A model generated the notes under the pieces. That model saw only the letters and a program-made list of their open reading frames with translations. It made no database searches and was not told the DNA's origin. A stretch of 64,000 bases of DNA, from positions 31,804 to 95,803 of the forward strand of contig NZ_AWFI01000003.1 in assembly GCF_000682775.1 (NCBI RefSeq), written 5' to 3'. Both the position numbers and the translations under genes were made by a program. This DNA is from Hyphomonas sp. L-53-1-40 (GTDB lineage: Bacteria; Pseudomonadota; Alphaproteobacteria; Caulobacterales; Hyphomonadaceae). Below, in pieces: positions 53,842 to 63,598 of the stretch. Numbering within the stretch: position 1 is the first letter of the stretch; every line of letters starts with the position of its first letter.

Positions 53842-55347
53842 ATGCTGAAGAAAATCTTGTTGGGGGTCGTCGCCCTCATTGTGCTTCTGGTGGCGGTGAT
53901 CCTGTTCCGCACATTCACATATGGCGGCACGGCGACGGGCGAACGGGTAGAGCTTCCTCCTGTGCCCGAAGTCTCCGCAGATCGCGCCGCAAGCCATCTG
54001 AGCGAAGCCATCCAGTTCCGCACGATCACGGTCGCTTCCGGCGACCCGCGTGTCGGCCAGGAAGGCCCGTGGCTGGAATTGCATGACTGGTTGGAGACGA
54101 CTTATCCTGCCGCCCACGCCGCCATGACACGAGAACTGGTGCCCGGCACCCTGTCCCTGCTCTACACATGGGAAGGATCAGATCCCTCGCTCGACCCGCT
54201 GCTGCTGATGGCCCACCAGGACGTCGTACCAGTGAACATCGGCACTGAGGGCGACTGGACCGGCGCGCCCTTCGCAGGCGAGATCGTCGACGGCTATGTC
54301 TATGGTCGCGGCGCGCTTGACGACAAGGGCAGCCTCGTCGCCCTGATGGAGGCGGCTGACGCGCTCGCCGCAAACGGGTTCCAGCCCAAGCGCACCGTCC
54401 TCATCATGTTTGGCCATGACGAGGAAGTGCTCGGCAATGGTGCCGAGGCTGGTATCGCCCTGCTGAAATCACGCGGCATCTCGCCGGTCATGGCACTGGA
54501 CGAAGGCTTTGCGATTATTGACCCTTCCCCGCTGACCGGAAAGCCGATGGCTTATATCGGTGTCTCCGAGAAGGGCTATCTGACGCTCACACTGACCGCG
54601 CTGGCCGAAGGCGGGCATTCGTCTACACCGCCGCGCGACTCTGCTGCGGTCCGTCTCGCCCGCGCCATTGTTGCGCTGGACGAGAATCAGATGCCAGCCG
54701 ACTTTTCCAAACCTCCGGTGTCTGATCTCTTCCGCGTCTCCGCCCCGGACCTGCCCTTCATGCAGAAGATGGCCTTTGCCAATCTCTGGTTGTTCGCAGG
54801 CAGTGTGGATTCCGCAATGGCAGACATCCCGGCCGGCAATGCCATGATCCGCACGACCACGGCGCCCACCATGCTGGCTGGCTCCGCCAAGGAAAATGTT
54901 CTGGCCCAGCGCGCCATGGCGACCGTGAATTTCCGCGTGCACCCGAACAATACGGTCGAGGACGTGATCAAGCATGTGAAAGACGTCACGTCTGACATCA
55001 AGGGGATCGAAGTGACGGTCTCCGACGGCGGCATCAGCGGCAGCGAAGCGTCGCCAGTTTCGCCTACCGACAACAAGGCCTATGCCGTGCTCGCCAGCGT
55101 GGCCGAAGCGCAAGGCGGCGGCGCCGCGGTTGCACCAGGTCTCGTACTTGGCGCGACAGATGCCCGCTATGCCAGCGCCATCACCGACAGCGTCTACCGC
55201 TTTGCGCCGTCCGTGCTGAACCCGACAGACCTTTCCGGCTTTCACGGCACCAATGAACGTCTCGCAGTCGAGAACATGAAACGCCTCTCGGAAGGCTACG
55301 CCCAGATCATTGTGGCCATGGATACCGGAGACCAGGACATCCGCTGA
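53842..55347 (+). CDS. M20 family metallopeptidase
   Basis: A 501-residue zinc peptidase with an N-terminal membrane anchor (KKILLGVVALIVLLVAVILF). The metal motifs are LLLMAHQDVVPV, GRGALDDKGSLVALMEAADA, FGHDEEVLGNGAEAG and SGFHGTNERLAVENM. The resemblance is closest to the PM20D1-type carboxypeptidases, which hydrolyse or condense N-acyl amino acids. The ATG at 53842 follows GGGAGGAAA; a GTG at 53821 is upstream of it and therefore unlikely. Confidence 0.9.
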   Translation: MLKKILLGVVALIVLLVAVILFRTFTYGGTATGERVELPPVPEVSADRAASHLSEAIQFRTITVASGDPRVGQEGPWLELHDWLETTYPAAHAAMTRELVPGTLSLLYTWEGSDPSLDPLLLMAHQDVVPVNIGTEGDWTGAPFAGEIVDGYVYGRGALDDKGSLVALMEAADALAANGFQPKRTVLIMFGHDEEVLGNGAEAGIALLKSRGISPVMALDEGFAIIDPSPLTGKPMAYIGVSEKGYLTLTLTALAEGGHSSTPPRDSAAVRLARAIVALDENQMPADFSKPPVSDLFRVSAPDLPFMQKMAFANLWLFAGSVDSAMADIPAGNAMIRTTTAPTMLAGSAKENVLAQRAMATVNFRVHPNNTVEDVIKHVKDVTSDIKGIEVTVSDGGISGSEASPVSPTDNKAYAVLASVAEAQGGGAAVAPGLVLGATDARYASAITDSVYRFAPSVLNPTDLSGFHGTNERLAVENMKRLSEGYAQIIVAMDTGDQDIR

Positions 55348-55357
55348 TATGGGTCGG

Positions 55358-55717
55358 TCAATGCTGGTGCTGTTGCCATCTGTACAGATGCGCACCTGCC
55401 AGACAGCAAGCACCCACCACAGTTAGCTGCGGTTCAGATGCGTGCCAGGGTTCGACGAATGCACCCGCGACCAGAAGCGTACTGCCGAGCGTGGCGACAG
55501 AGCCGAATATCCAGCGCGCCAAAGTCCGGCGGGTGTTTGCGAATGCAAGCAATGCAACCGGCACAGCCAGCATGACCAGAGCTTTATGGAGCCATTCGGC
55601 CTCCGCAACTGCACTTGTAAGGGGCAGGATCGACCCCAGGACCGGCAATGCGAGACAATGGACCAGACACAGACCGGAAAGGCTGACGGCCACAGCATCT
55701 GCTTTGAATGAAATCAT
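55358..55717 (-). CDS. MerC domain-containing protein
   Basis: A 119-residue membrane protein with four hydrophobic segments and the MerC signature near the N-terminus, LSGLCLVHCLALPVLGSILP, with two cysteines in the first helix. A His-rich end (HLYRWQQHQH) could bind metal. Mercury operons carry MerC, but many chromosomal relatives are zinc-linked. The perfect inverted repeat in its promoter (55731-55753) resembles Zur boxes, favouring a zinc role. There are no other mer genes here. Confidence 0.85.
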   Translation of the reverse strand: MISFKADAVAVSLSGLCLVHCLALPVLGSILPLTSAVAEAEWLHKALVMLAVPVALLAFANTRRTLARWIFGSVATLGSTLLVAGAFVEPWHASEPQLTVVGACCLAGAHLYRWQQHQH

Positions 55718-55730
55718 TTCGGGAATCCAA

Positions 55731-55753
55731 TAAACGTTATATAGTAACGTTTA
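55731..55753 (-). promoter_or_regulatory. Zur-box-like inverted repeat
   Basis: TAAACGTTA, five bases, TAACGTTTA (arms of nine, perfect), 14-36 bases upstream of the MerC-type gene. The core GTTA-TATAG-TAAC resembles the GTTATnnnATAAC-type core of Zur operators. The TATA-rich centre may itself be the -10 element, so binding would block transcription. Confidence 0.5.
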
Positions 55754-55824
55754 CGCAGAAGCCGATCTCCTGACAACCCGCTAAGTCAGGAATGCGGGAT
55801 CAGTACAAGGTTCGAGAACGAAAC

Positions 55825-55869
55825 GTTTGATGCCCCCCGCCCACCCGGGTCCCTCAGGGGGCATCAAAC
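55825..55869 (-). terminator. long hairpin after the MpaB-type gene
   Basis: GTTTGATGCCCCC (55825-55837) and GGGGGCATCAAAC (55857-55869) are exact inverted copies of 13 bases with a 19-base loop. It lies 14 bases after the stop of the MpaB-type gene on the minus strand. No strong T-run follows (GTTTCGTT), so it may be a terminator of modest strength or a stabilising 3' hairpin. Confidence 0.5.
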
Positions 55870-55882
55870 TCCCCTCCCACCG

Positions 55883-57205
55883 TCATGCAGCCACGGGGAC
55901 TGCAGGACGGTAAGCTTCAGCATCTGATGTGAACTCGGCATGACCATAGCGTTTCAGCAACTTGCGGATACGCGCCGTCAGTCGCCGGTCCGCAATGCCG
56001 CGTAATCCGGGCACGGAAAGGGCGAACCGGTACAGTGCCATCTTGGCCGAGATGTAAGGGAACAGGCCCATCGCCACTGCATAGTCCAGCGGCCCGACCG
56101 GCACGCCGATCTCACGCGCTTTCTGGCTGTCACCGCCAAGAAAGTGTTTCACCAGGACCAGCCGCGCGAGCCGCTTTTCCAGTGCGTTGAATATGCGGTG
56201 ACCGAGCTTGCGATCTGGTGGCAAATACGCCTCCAGCGTGGCGCGCACCAGTGTGCCACAGGTCTCGTCGTCAAAGCCCTGGCGGATCGACGCGCCCCGG
56301 GCATTCATGATGTCGACAATGCCCTGCGGCGTGTCCATCAACAAATCTTCCGGCAGGCCGAGCAGGTAACAGCGATAGCGGCTGAACTCGACGCGGGCGC
56401 GCTCATCGGCAGTGAACTCGGTACGCCCCTCATCCAACATCTGGTAGGCGAGCAGGAACACATCGATCAGGCCAGCTGGCATCTGGTCGACTTGTGGCAC
56501 CGGAATGCCGTACACGGACACATCCCAACTCTTCATTTTGCGCAGGATGTTGAACCGGACCATGGAATGCATCAGGCGTACCATGGCAGCGGCCTTGAAG
56601 CCCTCCCCGCGCGGCTCCAGCGCACCGGGCAGCGTGGTCACCGTAAAGAAGGTCGCCGTCTCGTTGACACGGCGTGCCGACGTCGAGTAGCCGAGCGTGC
56701 CCGTAATCGCCATGGGCAGTGCGGTATACTTGTTCATGAAGGTTGCAAGGAACGCCCCCCGGATCATCCACGGGGACGTCACCGCCATCGGGAGGCGATT
56801 CAGCGCCGCGCCCTTCCGCACCATATCCATGTCCAGCCAGTCCGGCCTGGTTTCCATTTCCGCGATCAATGCCACCAGTTCCGGCGGCGCGTCGGGCACA
56901 GCTTCCAGCCCCTCATCGCAGGCCGTTGTCAGCATATCCACGAGCCGCCTGAAACCATACTCACCCATCAGGGCCGCATAGGCATCAGCCGTCACATCCC
57001 CCAACATCGTATAGGCCTTGACCCGCGCAACCATATCCGCTGGAGGCGGCGCCATATTGTGCAGCGATGGCGGTAGTGAACTTTCCGCTACATCCTGAGT
57101 GTAGCGTTCTGGTGTCTGCGTGAAATCGACATAGCCATACATTTGAGGCAAGGCTGATTTCTGCAGCTCAATCCGGTCGTGAACCTGAGCGAGCGAGGGA
57201 TGCAT
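55883..57205 (-). CDS. MpaB/Lcp-like oxygenase (DUF2236)
   Basis: A 440-residue protein of the MpaB/latex-clearing-protein superfamily, where a b-type haem cleaves or oxidises polyisoprenoids and sterols. The signature VRLMHSMVRFNILRKMKSWD with YGIPVPQVDQM and the following helix FLLAYQMLDEGRTEFTADE match. There is no signal peptide, unlike secreted Lcp, so it may act on intracellular lipids. A TetR-type gene is divergent at 57318 and probably controls it. Confidence 0.8.
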   Translation of the reverse strand: MHPSLAQVHDRIELQKSALPQMYGYVDFTQTPERYTQDVAESSLPPSLHNMAPPPADMVARVKAYTMLGDVTADAYAALMGEYGFRRLVDMLTTACDEGLEAVPDAPPELVALIAEMETRPDWLDMDMVRKGAALNRLPMAVTSPWMIRGAFLATFMNKYTALPMAITGTLGYSTSARRVNETATFFTVTTLPGALEPRGEGFKAAAMVRLMHSMVRFNILRKMKSWDVSVYGIPVPQVDQMPAGLIDVFLLAYQMLDEGRTEFTADERARVEFSRYRCYLLGLPEDLLMDTPQGIVDIMNARGASIRQGFDDETCGTLVRATLEAYLPPDRKLGHRIFNALEKRLARLVLVKHFLGGDSQKAREIGVPVGPLDYAVAMGLFPYISAKMALYRFALSVPGLRGIADRRLTARIRKLLKRYGHAEFTSDAEAYRPAVPVAA

Positions 57206-57317
57206 TCAGACGCCTCCTGTAGTGTTCTTGGCAGTCGTCGCCCTATAATGTAAGCAAAGCTCAGTTATTCCACTCGCATCAGGATGTGCGTAGGGTTAAG
57301 CAAATCGGAATGCACAA

Positions 57318-57910
57318 GTGACTGAAAAAAACAGAAGAAAACCAAGGCAAGCCCGAGCTCAGGCAACCGTGGAAGCCATTCTGGAAGCAACGTTTCAGCT
57401 TTTGGAATCGGATGGTCTCACAAATTTAACCACAAACCACATCGCTGAGCGCGCTGGCGTCAGTATTGGCACGCTCTACCAGTATTTTGCCGACCGGGAA
57501 GCCATCCTCTTTGCGCTCAGTCAGCGCCAAAGCGACAATGTTCGCAAAATGATCACGAAGATTGTTCTGGATTCCCCTGAGACATCACCCGTACGTGCTG
57601 TCATCCGGGCACTGATGCATGGCCCCACAGGTTCGCCTCAAACACGGCTCATCCTCTCAGACGTCCTGTTTCGCTCTGGCGGCAGCGATGTCATGAGCCG
57701 CCAGCATTTTGCCTTCCTTGAATCCATCAGTGGGCAGCAAAGTTTCGATTTCCCCCACGGCCGGGAAGCGGCTTTCATCCTGACACACACTGTCGTGCAA
57801 TTGCTGAGAGCGGCTGGCTCGATGCGGACATTCTGGAAGATGAACTCGTCCATCTCGTCGAAAGCTATATCGAAAGCCTGATGTCACGCGCCACCGCGCG
57901 GTCAGCCTAA
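57318..57910 (+). pseudogene. TetR family regulator, frameshifted in the C-terminus
   Basis: An N-terminal TetR domain is intact: RAQATVEAILEATFQLLESD, TTNHIAERAGVSIGTLYQYF, ADREAILFAL. The ligand-binding domain follows to about residue 165. The frame then runs on with non-family residues to a stop at 57881, while a proper ending ([30 protein letters not shown]) continues in another frame to 57910; the indel is near 57803-57815. The corrected stop overlaps uvrC by four bases, a normal convergent arrangement, which favours a single-base error. It is divergent from the MpaB-type gene. Confidence 0.82.
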
Positions 57911-59781
57911 CCGCTATTGAAATGACCCCAGATGCGTTCGGCCAATGCTTCATTGACGCCATCCACTTCCATCAAGTCGGCGACCTTGGCGCGCGAGACG
58001 CCCTTGGCCGATCCAAAATGGTGAAGTAACGCCTTCTTCCGCGTCGGACCGACCCCTTCGATCTCGTCCAAGGGCGACGTCTTGATTGCAGCAGAGCGCT
58101 TTGCCCGGTGCGCGCCAATCGCCCAGCGATGAGCTTCATCGCGCAGACGCTGAAGGTAGTAGAGCACCGGGGCGGTTTCCGGCAGCTTGAAGGGCGCGCG
58201 GCCCGGCCGGAAAAATTGCTCCCGCCCGGCATTGCGGTCCACGCCCTTGGCGATGGAGACGAGGTTTACATCTTCCGGGGTCACACCAATTCCGGCCAGC
58301 GCCTCGATCACGGCGTTCAATTGTCCCAGCCCACCATCGATCAGAACAAGATCTGGCCAGTTTGCGCCATTGCCTTCTTCGCGCTCTTTCAGGGCGCGGG
58401 AAAACCGCCGTCGCATCACTTCACGCATCATCCCGTAATCATCACCCGGCTCGATGCTCGTATCCTTGATATTGAACTTGCGATACGCATTCTTGATGAA
58501 GCCTTCCGGCCCGGCAACAACCATTCCGCCCACGGCGTTTGTGCCTTGAATGTGAGAGTTGTCGTAGATCTCGATACGCTCCGGAGGCGTTTCCAACTCG
58601 AACACTTTCGCCACTTCAGCAAGCAGGCGCGTCTGGCTTGCCGTCTCGGCCAGCTTGCGCGACAGGGCTTCCCCTGCATTGCGCGCGGCCTGGGTGACAA
58701 GGTCCTTCTTGCTGCCCCGTTCGGGGCGACGCACTTCCACCTTGCGCCCGGCTTTCAGCTCAAGCGCGTCAGCGATCAGTTCGGCCTGGTCCGGTAATTT
58801 GTTCACAAGGATCAGCTTTGGCGGCGGGCGCTTGTCATAGAATTGCACGAGGAAGGCCGACAGCACTTCTTCCGGTGTCTGCTCGCGCTCATGGCGTGGA
58901 TAGTGCGCAGTCGCCCCCCAGTTCTGTCCCGCCCGGATGAAGAAGACCTGCACACAGGAGACCCCGCCATCCATCTCGATGGCGAACACATCTGCCTCTT
59001 CGATGTCTTCCGGGTTCACATCCTGACTGGCACGCACATGGGCCAGCGCCCGGATCCGGTCGCGCAGCCGCGCCGCACGTTCAAATTCCATGTCATCTGC
59101 CGCCGCTTCCATATCGGCAGCGAGGCGCTTTTGCAGATCGGCCCCCTTTCCGCGCAGGAAGTCTGCCGCCTGATCGGCAAGCGCCTGATAGTCCTCGATC
59201 TCGATCAGCCCGACGCAGGGCGCCGCACAGCGCTTGATCTGGTGCAACATGCAGGGCCGCGTGCGCACACTGTAGACACTGTCCTCACAGGTGCGCAGCA
59301 GGAAGGCTTTCTGCAATGTGTCCAGCGTCCGCATGACAGACCCGGCACTGGCGAACGGACCGAAATAGTCGCCCTGATCCATCTTGGACCCGCGATACTT
59401 CTTGATCTGGGGCGCTTCATGGTCCCGGCGGATCAGGATGTAGGGAAACGATTTGTCGTCACGCAGCAGCACGTTGAAACGCGGCTTCAGGCTCTTGATG
59501 AGACTCGCTTCCAGCAGCAGCGCTTCGGTCTCTGTCTCGGTGACAACGAACTCCATCCGCTTGGTCATGGAGATCATGCGGGCGATCCGCTGGGTATGAC
59601 CGCCGAGCCGCGCATAGTTCGAGACCCGCGCCTTCAGGTCGCGCGCCTTGCCCACATACAGGACATCGTCATGTTCACCGAACATGCGATAGACGCCCGG
59701 CTTTGCAGGCAGTCGTTTGAGATTGTCCTTGATGACGTCAATGCCCCGTAGGGACGCTGCGCCGGAATCAGTCGGGTTCAT
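57907..59781 (-). CDS. uvrC: excinuclease ABC subunit C
   Basis: A 624-residue nuclease of nucleotide excision repair that makes both incisions with UvrA/UvrB. The GIY-YIG domain is at the start ([33 protein letters not shown]), the UVR region in the middle ([20 protein letters not shown]), the RNase H-like domain follows ([20 protein letters not shown]), and the C-terminal double helix-hairpin-helix closes ([20 protein letters not shown]). Length is typical for the family. Confidence 0.97.
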   Translation of the reverse strand: MNPTDSGAASLRGIDVIKDNLKRLPAKPGVYRMFGEHDDVLYVGKARDLKARVSNYARLGGHTQRIARMISMTKRMEFVVTETETEALLLEASLIKSLKPRFNVLLRDDKSFPYILIRRDHEAPQIKKYRGSKMDQGDYFGPFASAGSVMRTLDTLQKAFLLRTCEDSVYSVRTRPCMLHQIKRCAAPCVGLIEIEDYQALADQAADFLRGKGADLQKRLAADMEAAADDMEFERAARLRDRIRALAHVRASQDVNPEDIEEADVFAIEMDGGVSCVQVFFIRAGQNWGATAHYPRHEREQTPEEVLSAFLVQFYDKRPPPKLILVNKLPDQAELIADALELKAGRKVEVRRPERGSKKDLVTQAARNAGEALSRKLAETASQTRLLAEVAKVFELETPPERIEIYDNSHIQGTNAVGGMVVAGPEGFIKNAYRKFNIKDTSIEPGDDYGMMREVMRRRFSRALKEREEGNGANWPDLVLIDGGLGQLNAVIEALAGIGVTPEDVNLVSIAKGVDRNAGREQFFRPGRAPFKLPETAPVLYYLQRLRDEAHRWAIGAHRAKRSAAIKTSPLDEIEGVGPTRKKALLHHFGSAKGVSRAKVADLMEVDGVNEALAERIWGHFNSG

Positions 59782-59820
59782 GCCTCAACAGATAGTCCGG
59801 CTTGGCCGGGGATGCGAGCC

Positions 59821-60132
59821 TCAGAAGAAGTTGATTACATCCTGAACGTCAAACCGGGAATCAATCATCCATCCCGCACCGAAGCTGAACAGCATCACCA
59901 GGACGATCGACGAGACGAAGGATCGCCCCCGTGCCGGGTCGGCCTTGCGACGCCCTGCCCGCACCAGGATCAGCATGAACAATATCAGAATGAACACGAC
60001 CATGAAGAACAGCTTCTCCATGTCGTCGAGACGATCGACCCAACGTGAGAAGTCGAGATAGGCCTCATTGGCCACTTCGGCGACCTTGTCCAGAACCCGA
60101 TTCAACAGGTCCATACTCGATGAAATGCTCAT
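59821..60132 (-). CDS. small membrane protein
   Basis: A 103-residue protein with an N-terminal amphipathic helix (MDLLNRVLDKVAEVANEAYL) and two membrane helices (LFFMVVFILILFMLILVRAG and SFVSSIVLVMLFSFGAGWMI) separated by a basic loop (RRKADPARGR). No family was recognised. It lies downstream on the uvrC strand's upstream side and divergent from the aminotransferase gene. Confidence 0.65.
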   Translation of the reverse strand: MSISSSMDLLNRVLDKVAEVANEAYLDFSRWVDRLDDMEKLFFMVVFILILFMLILVRAGRRKADPARGRSFVSSIVLVMLFSFGAGWMIDSRFDVQDVINFF

Positions 60133-60256
60133 GGCTCCGTATCACTGATCCCTTTTCGGGATCGCCTTTCGACTGGGTTGCATAATCCTGCATCATGCCA
60201 AAACAAGGCTAATAGTCTGGCCCAAGCGCGCAGGTGATTTTGGGGAATGTTGTTAA

Positions 60257-60279
60257 GGCCTCAGAAAGGCTTTGAGGCC
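60257..60279 (+). other. hairpin in the aminotransferase leader
   Basis: GGCCTCA (60257-60263) and TGAGGCC (60273-60279) form a 7-bp hairpin, and further G+C-rich stretches follow up to 60340. It lies in the 260-base gap before the aminotransferase gene. It could be part of a structured leader; no known riboswitch class was recognised. Confidence 0.25.
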
Positions 60280-60347
60280 GGCCCTTGAGGCCCGTGCGTC
60301 AGAATTACCCTCGCCCTCCCCTTGCGGGCCGGGGCCCTCAGGATTAA

Positions 60348-61603
<1,256 letters not shown>

Positions 61604-61612
61604 GAAACCGCT

Positions 61613-61627
61613 ATAGAGTAATCCTAT
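61613..61627 (+). promoter_or_regulatory. OxyR-like half-site before dps
   Basis: ATAG-N7-CTAT (61613-61627), the half of an OxyR site (ATAG-N7-CTAT-N7-ATAG-N7-CTAT), lies 82 bases before the dps start. The second half is not conserved. Because dps genes are often peroxide-induced, the match is suggestive only. Confidence 0.3.
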
Positions 61628-61708
61628 ATCCGACCTTTCCCCTATTGATTGGCATGGAACGATCGGGGCTCTTACGTCTTTGATAAGAGAGACAAAGGAG
61701 TTACCCCC

Positions 61709-62173
61709 ATGCCTGTAGATATCGGTTTGAACGACGAAGCCCGTAATACGTCCGCTGACGCCCTGCGCGTTCTGCTGGCGGAGACTTATGCACTTTATTC
61801 CAAGACCCATGGTTATCACTGGAATGTCACCGGTCCGCGCTTCAACAGCCTGCACACCATGTTCGAGACACAGTATAACGAACTCTGGATGGCGCTGGAC
61901 GAGATTGCCGAACGCATCCGCGCGCTGGGCCATTTCGCCCCGACATCACCTGCGGAAATGGTGGAGCCAGCCACGATCAAGCCAGACAATGGCATTCCGG
62001 ACGCCGACACGATGGTCGAAAATCTGGTCAAAGGGCATGAAGCCGTCAGCCGCGCTGGCAAGGCGGGCCTGAAAATCGCCGAAGACAATGGCGACGCGGT
62101 GACCGCAGACCTGATGACGCAGCGCGCTGCGATCGCAGAAAAAACAGCCTGGATGCTGCGCGCGAACCTCTGA
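61709..62173 (+). CDS. dps: Dps/DNA starvation protein
   Basis: A 154-residue ferritin-like protein that stores iron as dodecamers, protecting DNA from peroxide. The ferroxidase ligands lie in YSKTHGYHWNVTGPRFNSLH and FETQYNELWMALDEIAERIR, with the family ending MTQRAAIAEKTAWMLRANL. The ATG at 61709 has AAAGGAG ahead; an earlier in-frame ATG at 61649 is rejected because no ribosome site precedes it and its residues do not belong to the family. A short basic N-terminus is absent, so DNA binding may be weak. Confidence 0.92.
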   Translation: MPVDIGLNDEARNTSADALRVLLAETYALYSKTHGYHWNVTGPRFNSLHTMFETQYNELWMALDEIAERIRALGHFAPTSPAEMVEPATIKPDNGIPDADTMVENLVKGHEAVSRAGKAGLKIAEDNGDAVTADLMTQRAAIAEKTAWMLRANL

Positions 62174-62319
62174 TCCGCCCGCCAATACTGGATTGGCGCA
62201 TCCTGTATATTGCACTGCACAACACTTGCCATGTCTCATGGGCTTGACCGCGCCCATGAGGCGCGGCAATCTTGCATCCAGTTCATGAAAAGCGGCCGTT
62301 AGAGCCCTGAATTCAAGGC
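62174..62319. other. intergenic stretch after dps
   Basis: First part of the 347-base gap between dps and the LysR gene. A 7-bp hairpin (CGCCAAT/ATTGGCG, 62180-62198) follows the dps stop by seven bases, without a T-run. The rest, to 62319, shows no gene, repeat or clear site. The second part of the gap holds the candidate small RNA at 62320-62460 and its upstream region to 62520. Confidence 0.4.
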
Positions 62320-62354
62320 AAAAAAAGGCCCGGCAGCGAATGAACGCGCCGGGC
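62320..62354 (-). terminator. Rho-independent terminator
   Basis: On the minus strand a 7-bp stem (62354-62348 with 62334-62328) with a 13-base loop is followed by seven T (after two bases). It ends either the candidate small RNA or the LysR transcript 167 bases upstream. Confidence 0.85.
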
Positions 62355-62460
62355 TGTAAGTATCGGGCCCCGTAGGGGGGAGGAAACGCCCAATCGGAGG
62401 AATGATTGGGTTAATGCCCGAGGCCCTTGGCATGCGTGGTAGATAACCTCTCCCCCGATG
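62320..62460 (-). ncRNA. candidate small RNA with UCCUCC loop
   Basis: On the minus strand 62459-62362 can fold into a closed structure: outer stem AUCGGG/CCCGAU (62459-62454 with 62367-62362), an alternative GGGGGAG/CUCCCCC pair, a hairpin AUGCC/GGCAU, and a hairpin CCCAAUC/GAUUGGG (62410-62404 with 62395-62389) whose loop is AUUCCUCC. Eight bases later comes a Rho-independent terminator (GCCGGGC/GCCCGGC, seven T). Anti-Shine-Dalgarno loops of the UCCUCC type are common in alphaproteobacterial trans-acting small RNAs. It lies downstream of the LysR gene on the same strand, so it could also be its 3' region. No promoter was recognised. Confidence 0.4.
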
Positions 62461-62520
62461 ATTACAACCAACATGACAGCAAAGCTTTCATGCACTTATG
62501 CATGGATGTCGCATTTCTGA

Positions 62521-63429
62521 CTAATTCTGACGCATAGCCGGACGGCGCAGGATCTCGGTCTCTGCGGTGATGAAATCCCGGAATGCCGACACGCGTTTTG
62601 AACGGCGCAGATCGCTCGGATAGATAAAGTAGAGATCGAAGATTGGCCCGACCGTCTCCGGCAACACTTTCACAAGCCGCGGCATGGTCCCGGCCATATA
62701 GTCCGGCACGTCGGCAATCCCCAGCCCGGCATCCACGGCCCGCAACATGGCGAACACATTGTTCACCTTCAGCGCGGCCTGGCGCGGCGGGCTGTCATCC
62801 CGGCCCACACGGCAGGCAAAGCTCATCACATCCAGCATCGAGCTTTCATCGCCATAGGCAATAATCCGGTGATTATCGAGGTCCTGCGGCGTGCGCGGCA
62901 TGCCATAGGCTTTGAGATATTCCGGCGAGGCATAGAGATTGGTCGCCACAGTGCCCAGCTTGCGCTGGATCAGGTCCGCCTTGTCCGCGGCCCACAGGCG
63001 GATGGCGCATTCGGCCTCCAGCTTCAGCAAATCATATTCGCGGCTGTCATCAAGGCGCAGGTCCAGGTTCATGTCCGGGTGCTTGCGGGCAAATCCGCCC
63101 AGGCGCGGCACCAGCCAGGTCGAGCCGAACGCCACTGGCGCAGCGACGATCAATTCGCCCTGTGGGGTCTCCTGCTGGTCCTTCAGCAGGGCATTGGCCG
63201 ACTGCGCCGCCGTCGCCATTTCCATGGTCGAACGGAACAGCGTGTGGCCGCTATCAGTCAGCACCAGGCCGCGCGCATGCCGCTGGAACAATGAGACGCC
63301 CAGCGCCTCTTCCAGCGCCGCAATCTGGCGCGAGACTGCCGACTGCGAAATGCCCAGCCGCTCGCCCGCAGACGTCAGGCTGCCAGCTTCTGCTGCCGCG
63401 TGAAATGATTTCAGCTTACCCCAGTCCAT
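62521..63429 (-). CDS. LysR family transcriptional regulator
   Basis: A 302-residue regulator. The winged helix-turn-helix is MDWGKLKSFHAAAEAGSLTS, AGERLGISQSAVSRQIAALE, EALGVSLFQRHARGLVLTDS. The effector-binding domain has two lobes (GELIVAAPVAFGSTWLVPRL, NHRIIAYGDESS, VDAGLGIADVPDYM). The form resembles TrpI/GcvA-like and Caulobacter-type regulators whose operons are distant. There is no obvious divergent target: the next gene upstream on the same strand ends at 63599. It does not look like OxyR: the Cys pair is absent. Confidence 0.92.
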   Translation of the reverse strand: MDWGKLKSFHAAAEAGSLTSAGERLGISQSAVSRQIAALEEALGVSLFQRHARGLVLTDSGHTLFRSTMEMATAAQSANALLKDQQETPQGELIVAAPVAFGSTWLVPRLGGFARKHPDMNLDLRLDDSREYDLLKLEAECAIRLWAADKADLIQRKLGTVATNLYASPEYLKAYGMPRTPQDLDNHRIIAYGDESSMLDVMSFACRVGRDDSPPRQAALKVNNVFAMLRAVDAGLGIADVPDYMAGTMPRLVKVLPETVGPIFDLYFIYPSDLRRSKRVSAFRDFITAETEILRRPAMRQN

Positions 63430-63498
63430 GGGGAGCGTTTGTGACGCCTAAATGACCCCACGGCAAGCGGAGATTGCGGGCGGCCGCAGCGGCGCAAC

Positions 63499-63537
63499 CT
63501 ATAGGATGGATTGAGCAAAGCGATACCCGCCAGATGG
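63499..63537. repeat. degenerate dispersed intergenic repeat
   Basis: The segment ATAGGATGGATTGAGCAAAG followed by CGATACCCGCCAGATGG resembles the widespread proteobacterial intergenic motif of the form GGATGGGTTGAGCGAAGCGATACCCATCC, an imperfect hairpin of REP type. It lies in the 169-base gap before the LysR gene. Only one copy is seen in the window. The match is from memory of the motif. Confidence 0.35.
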
Positions 63538-63598
63538 TGAACGCCTTTGAGGTTTCTGATGGAGAGGCAATCGCATTGGGCAATTCTGCATACAAAAA

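Noticed and set aside
61654..61675. GGAAC before dps as an EcfG promoter
   Set aside because: The only CGT-like element follows after 14 bases and reads CGTC; the spacing and sequence do not fit GGAAC-N16/17-CGTT.
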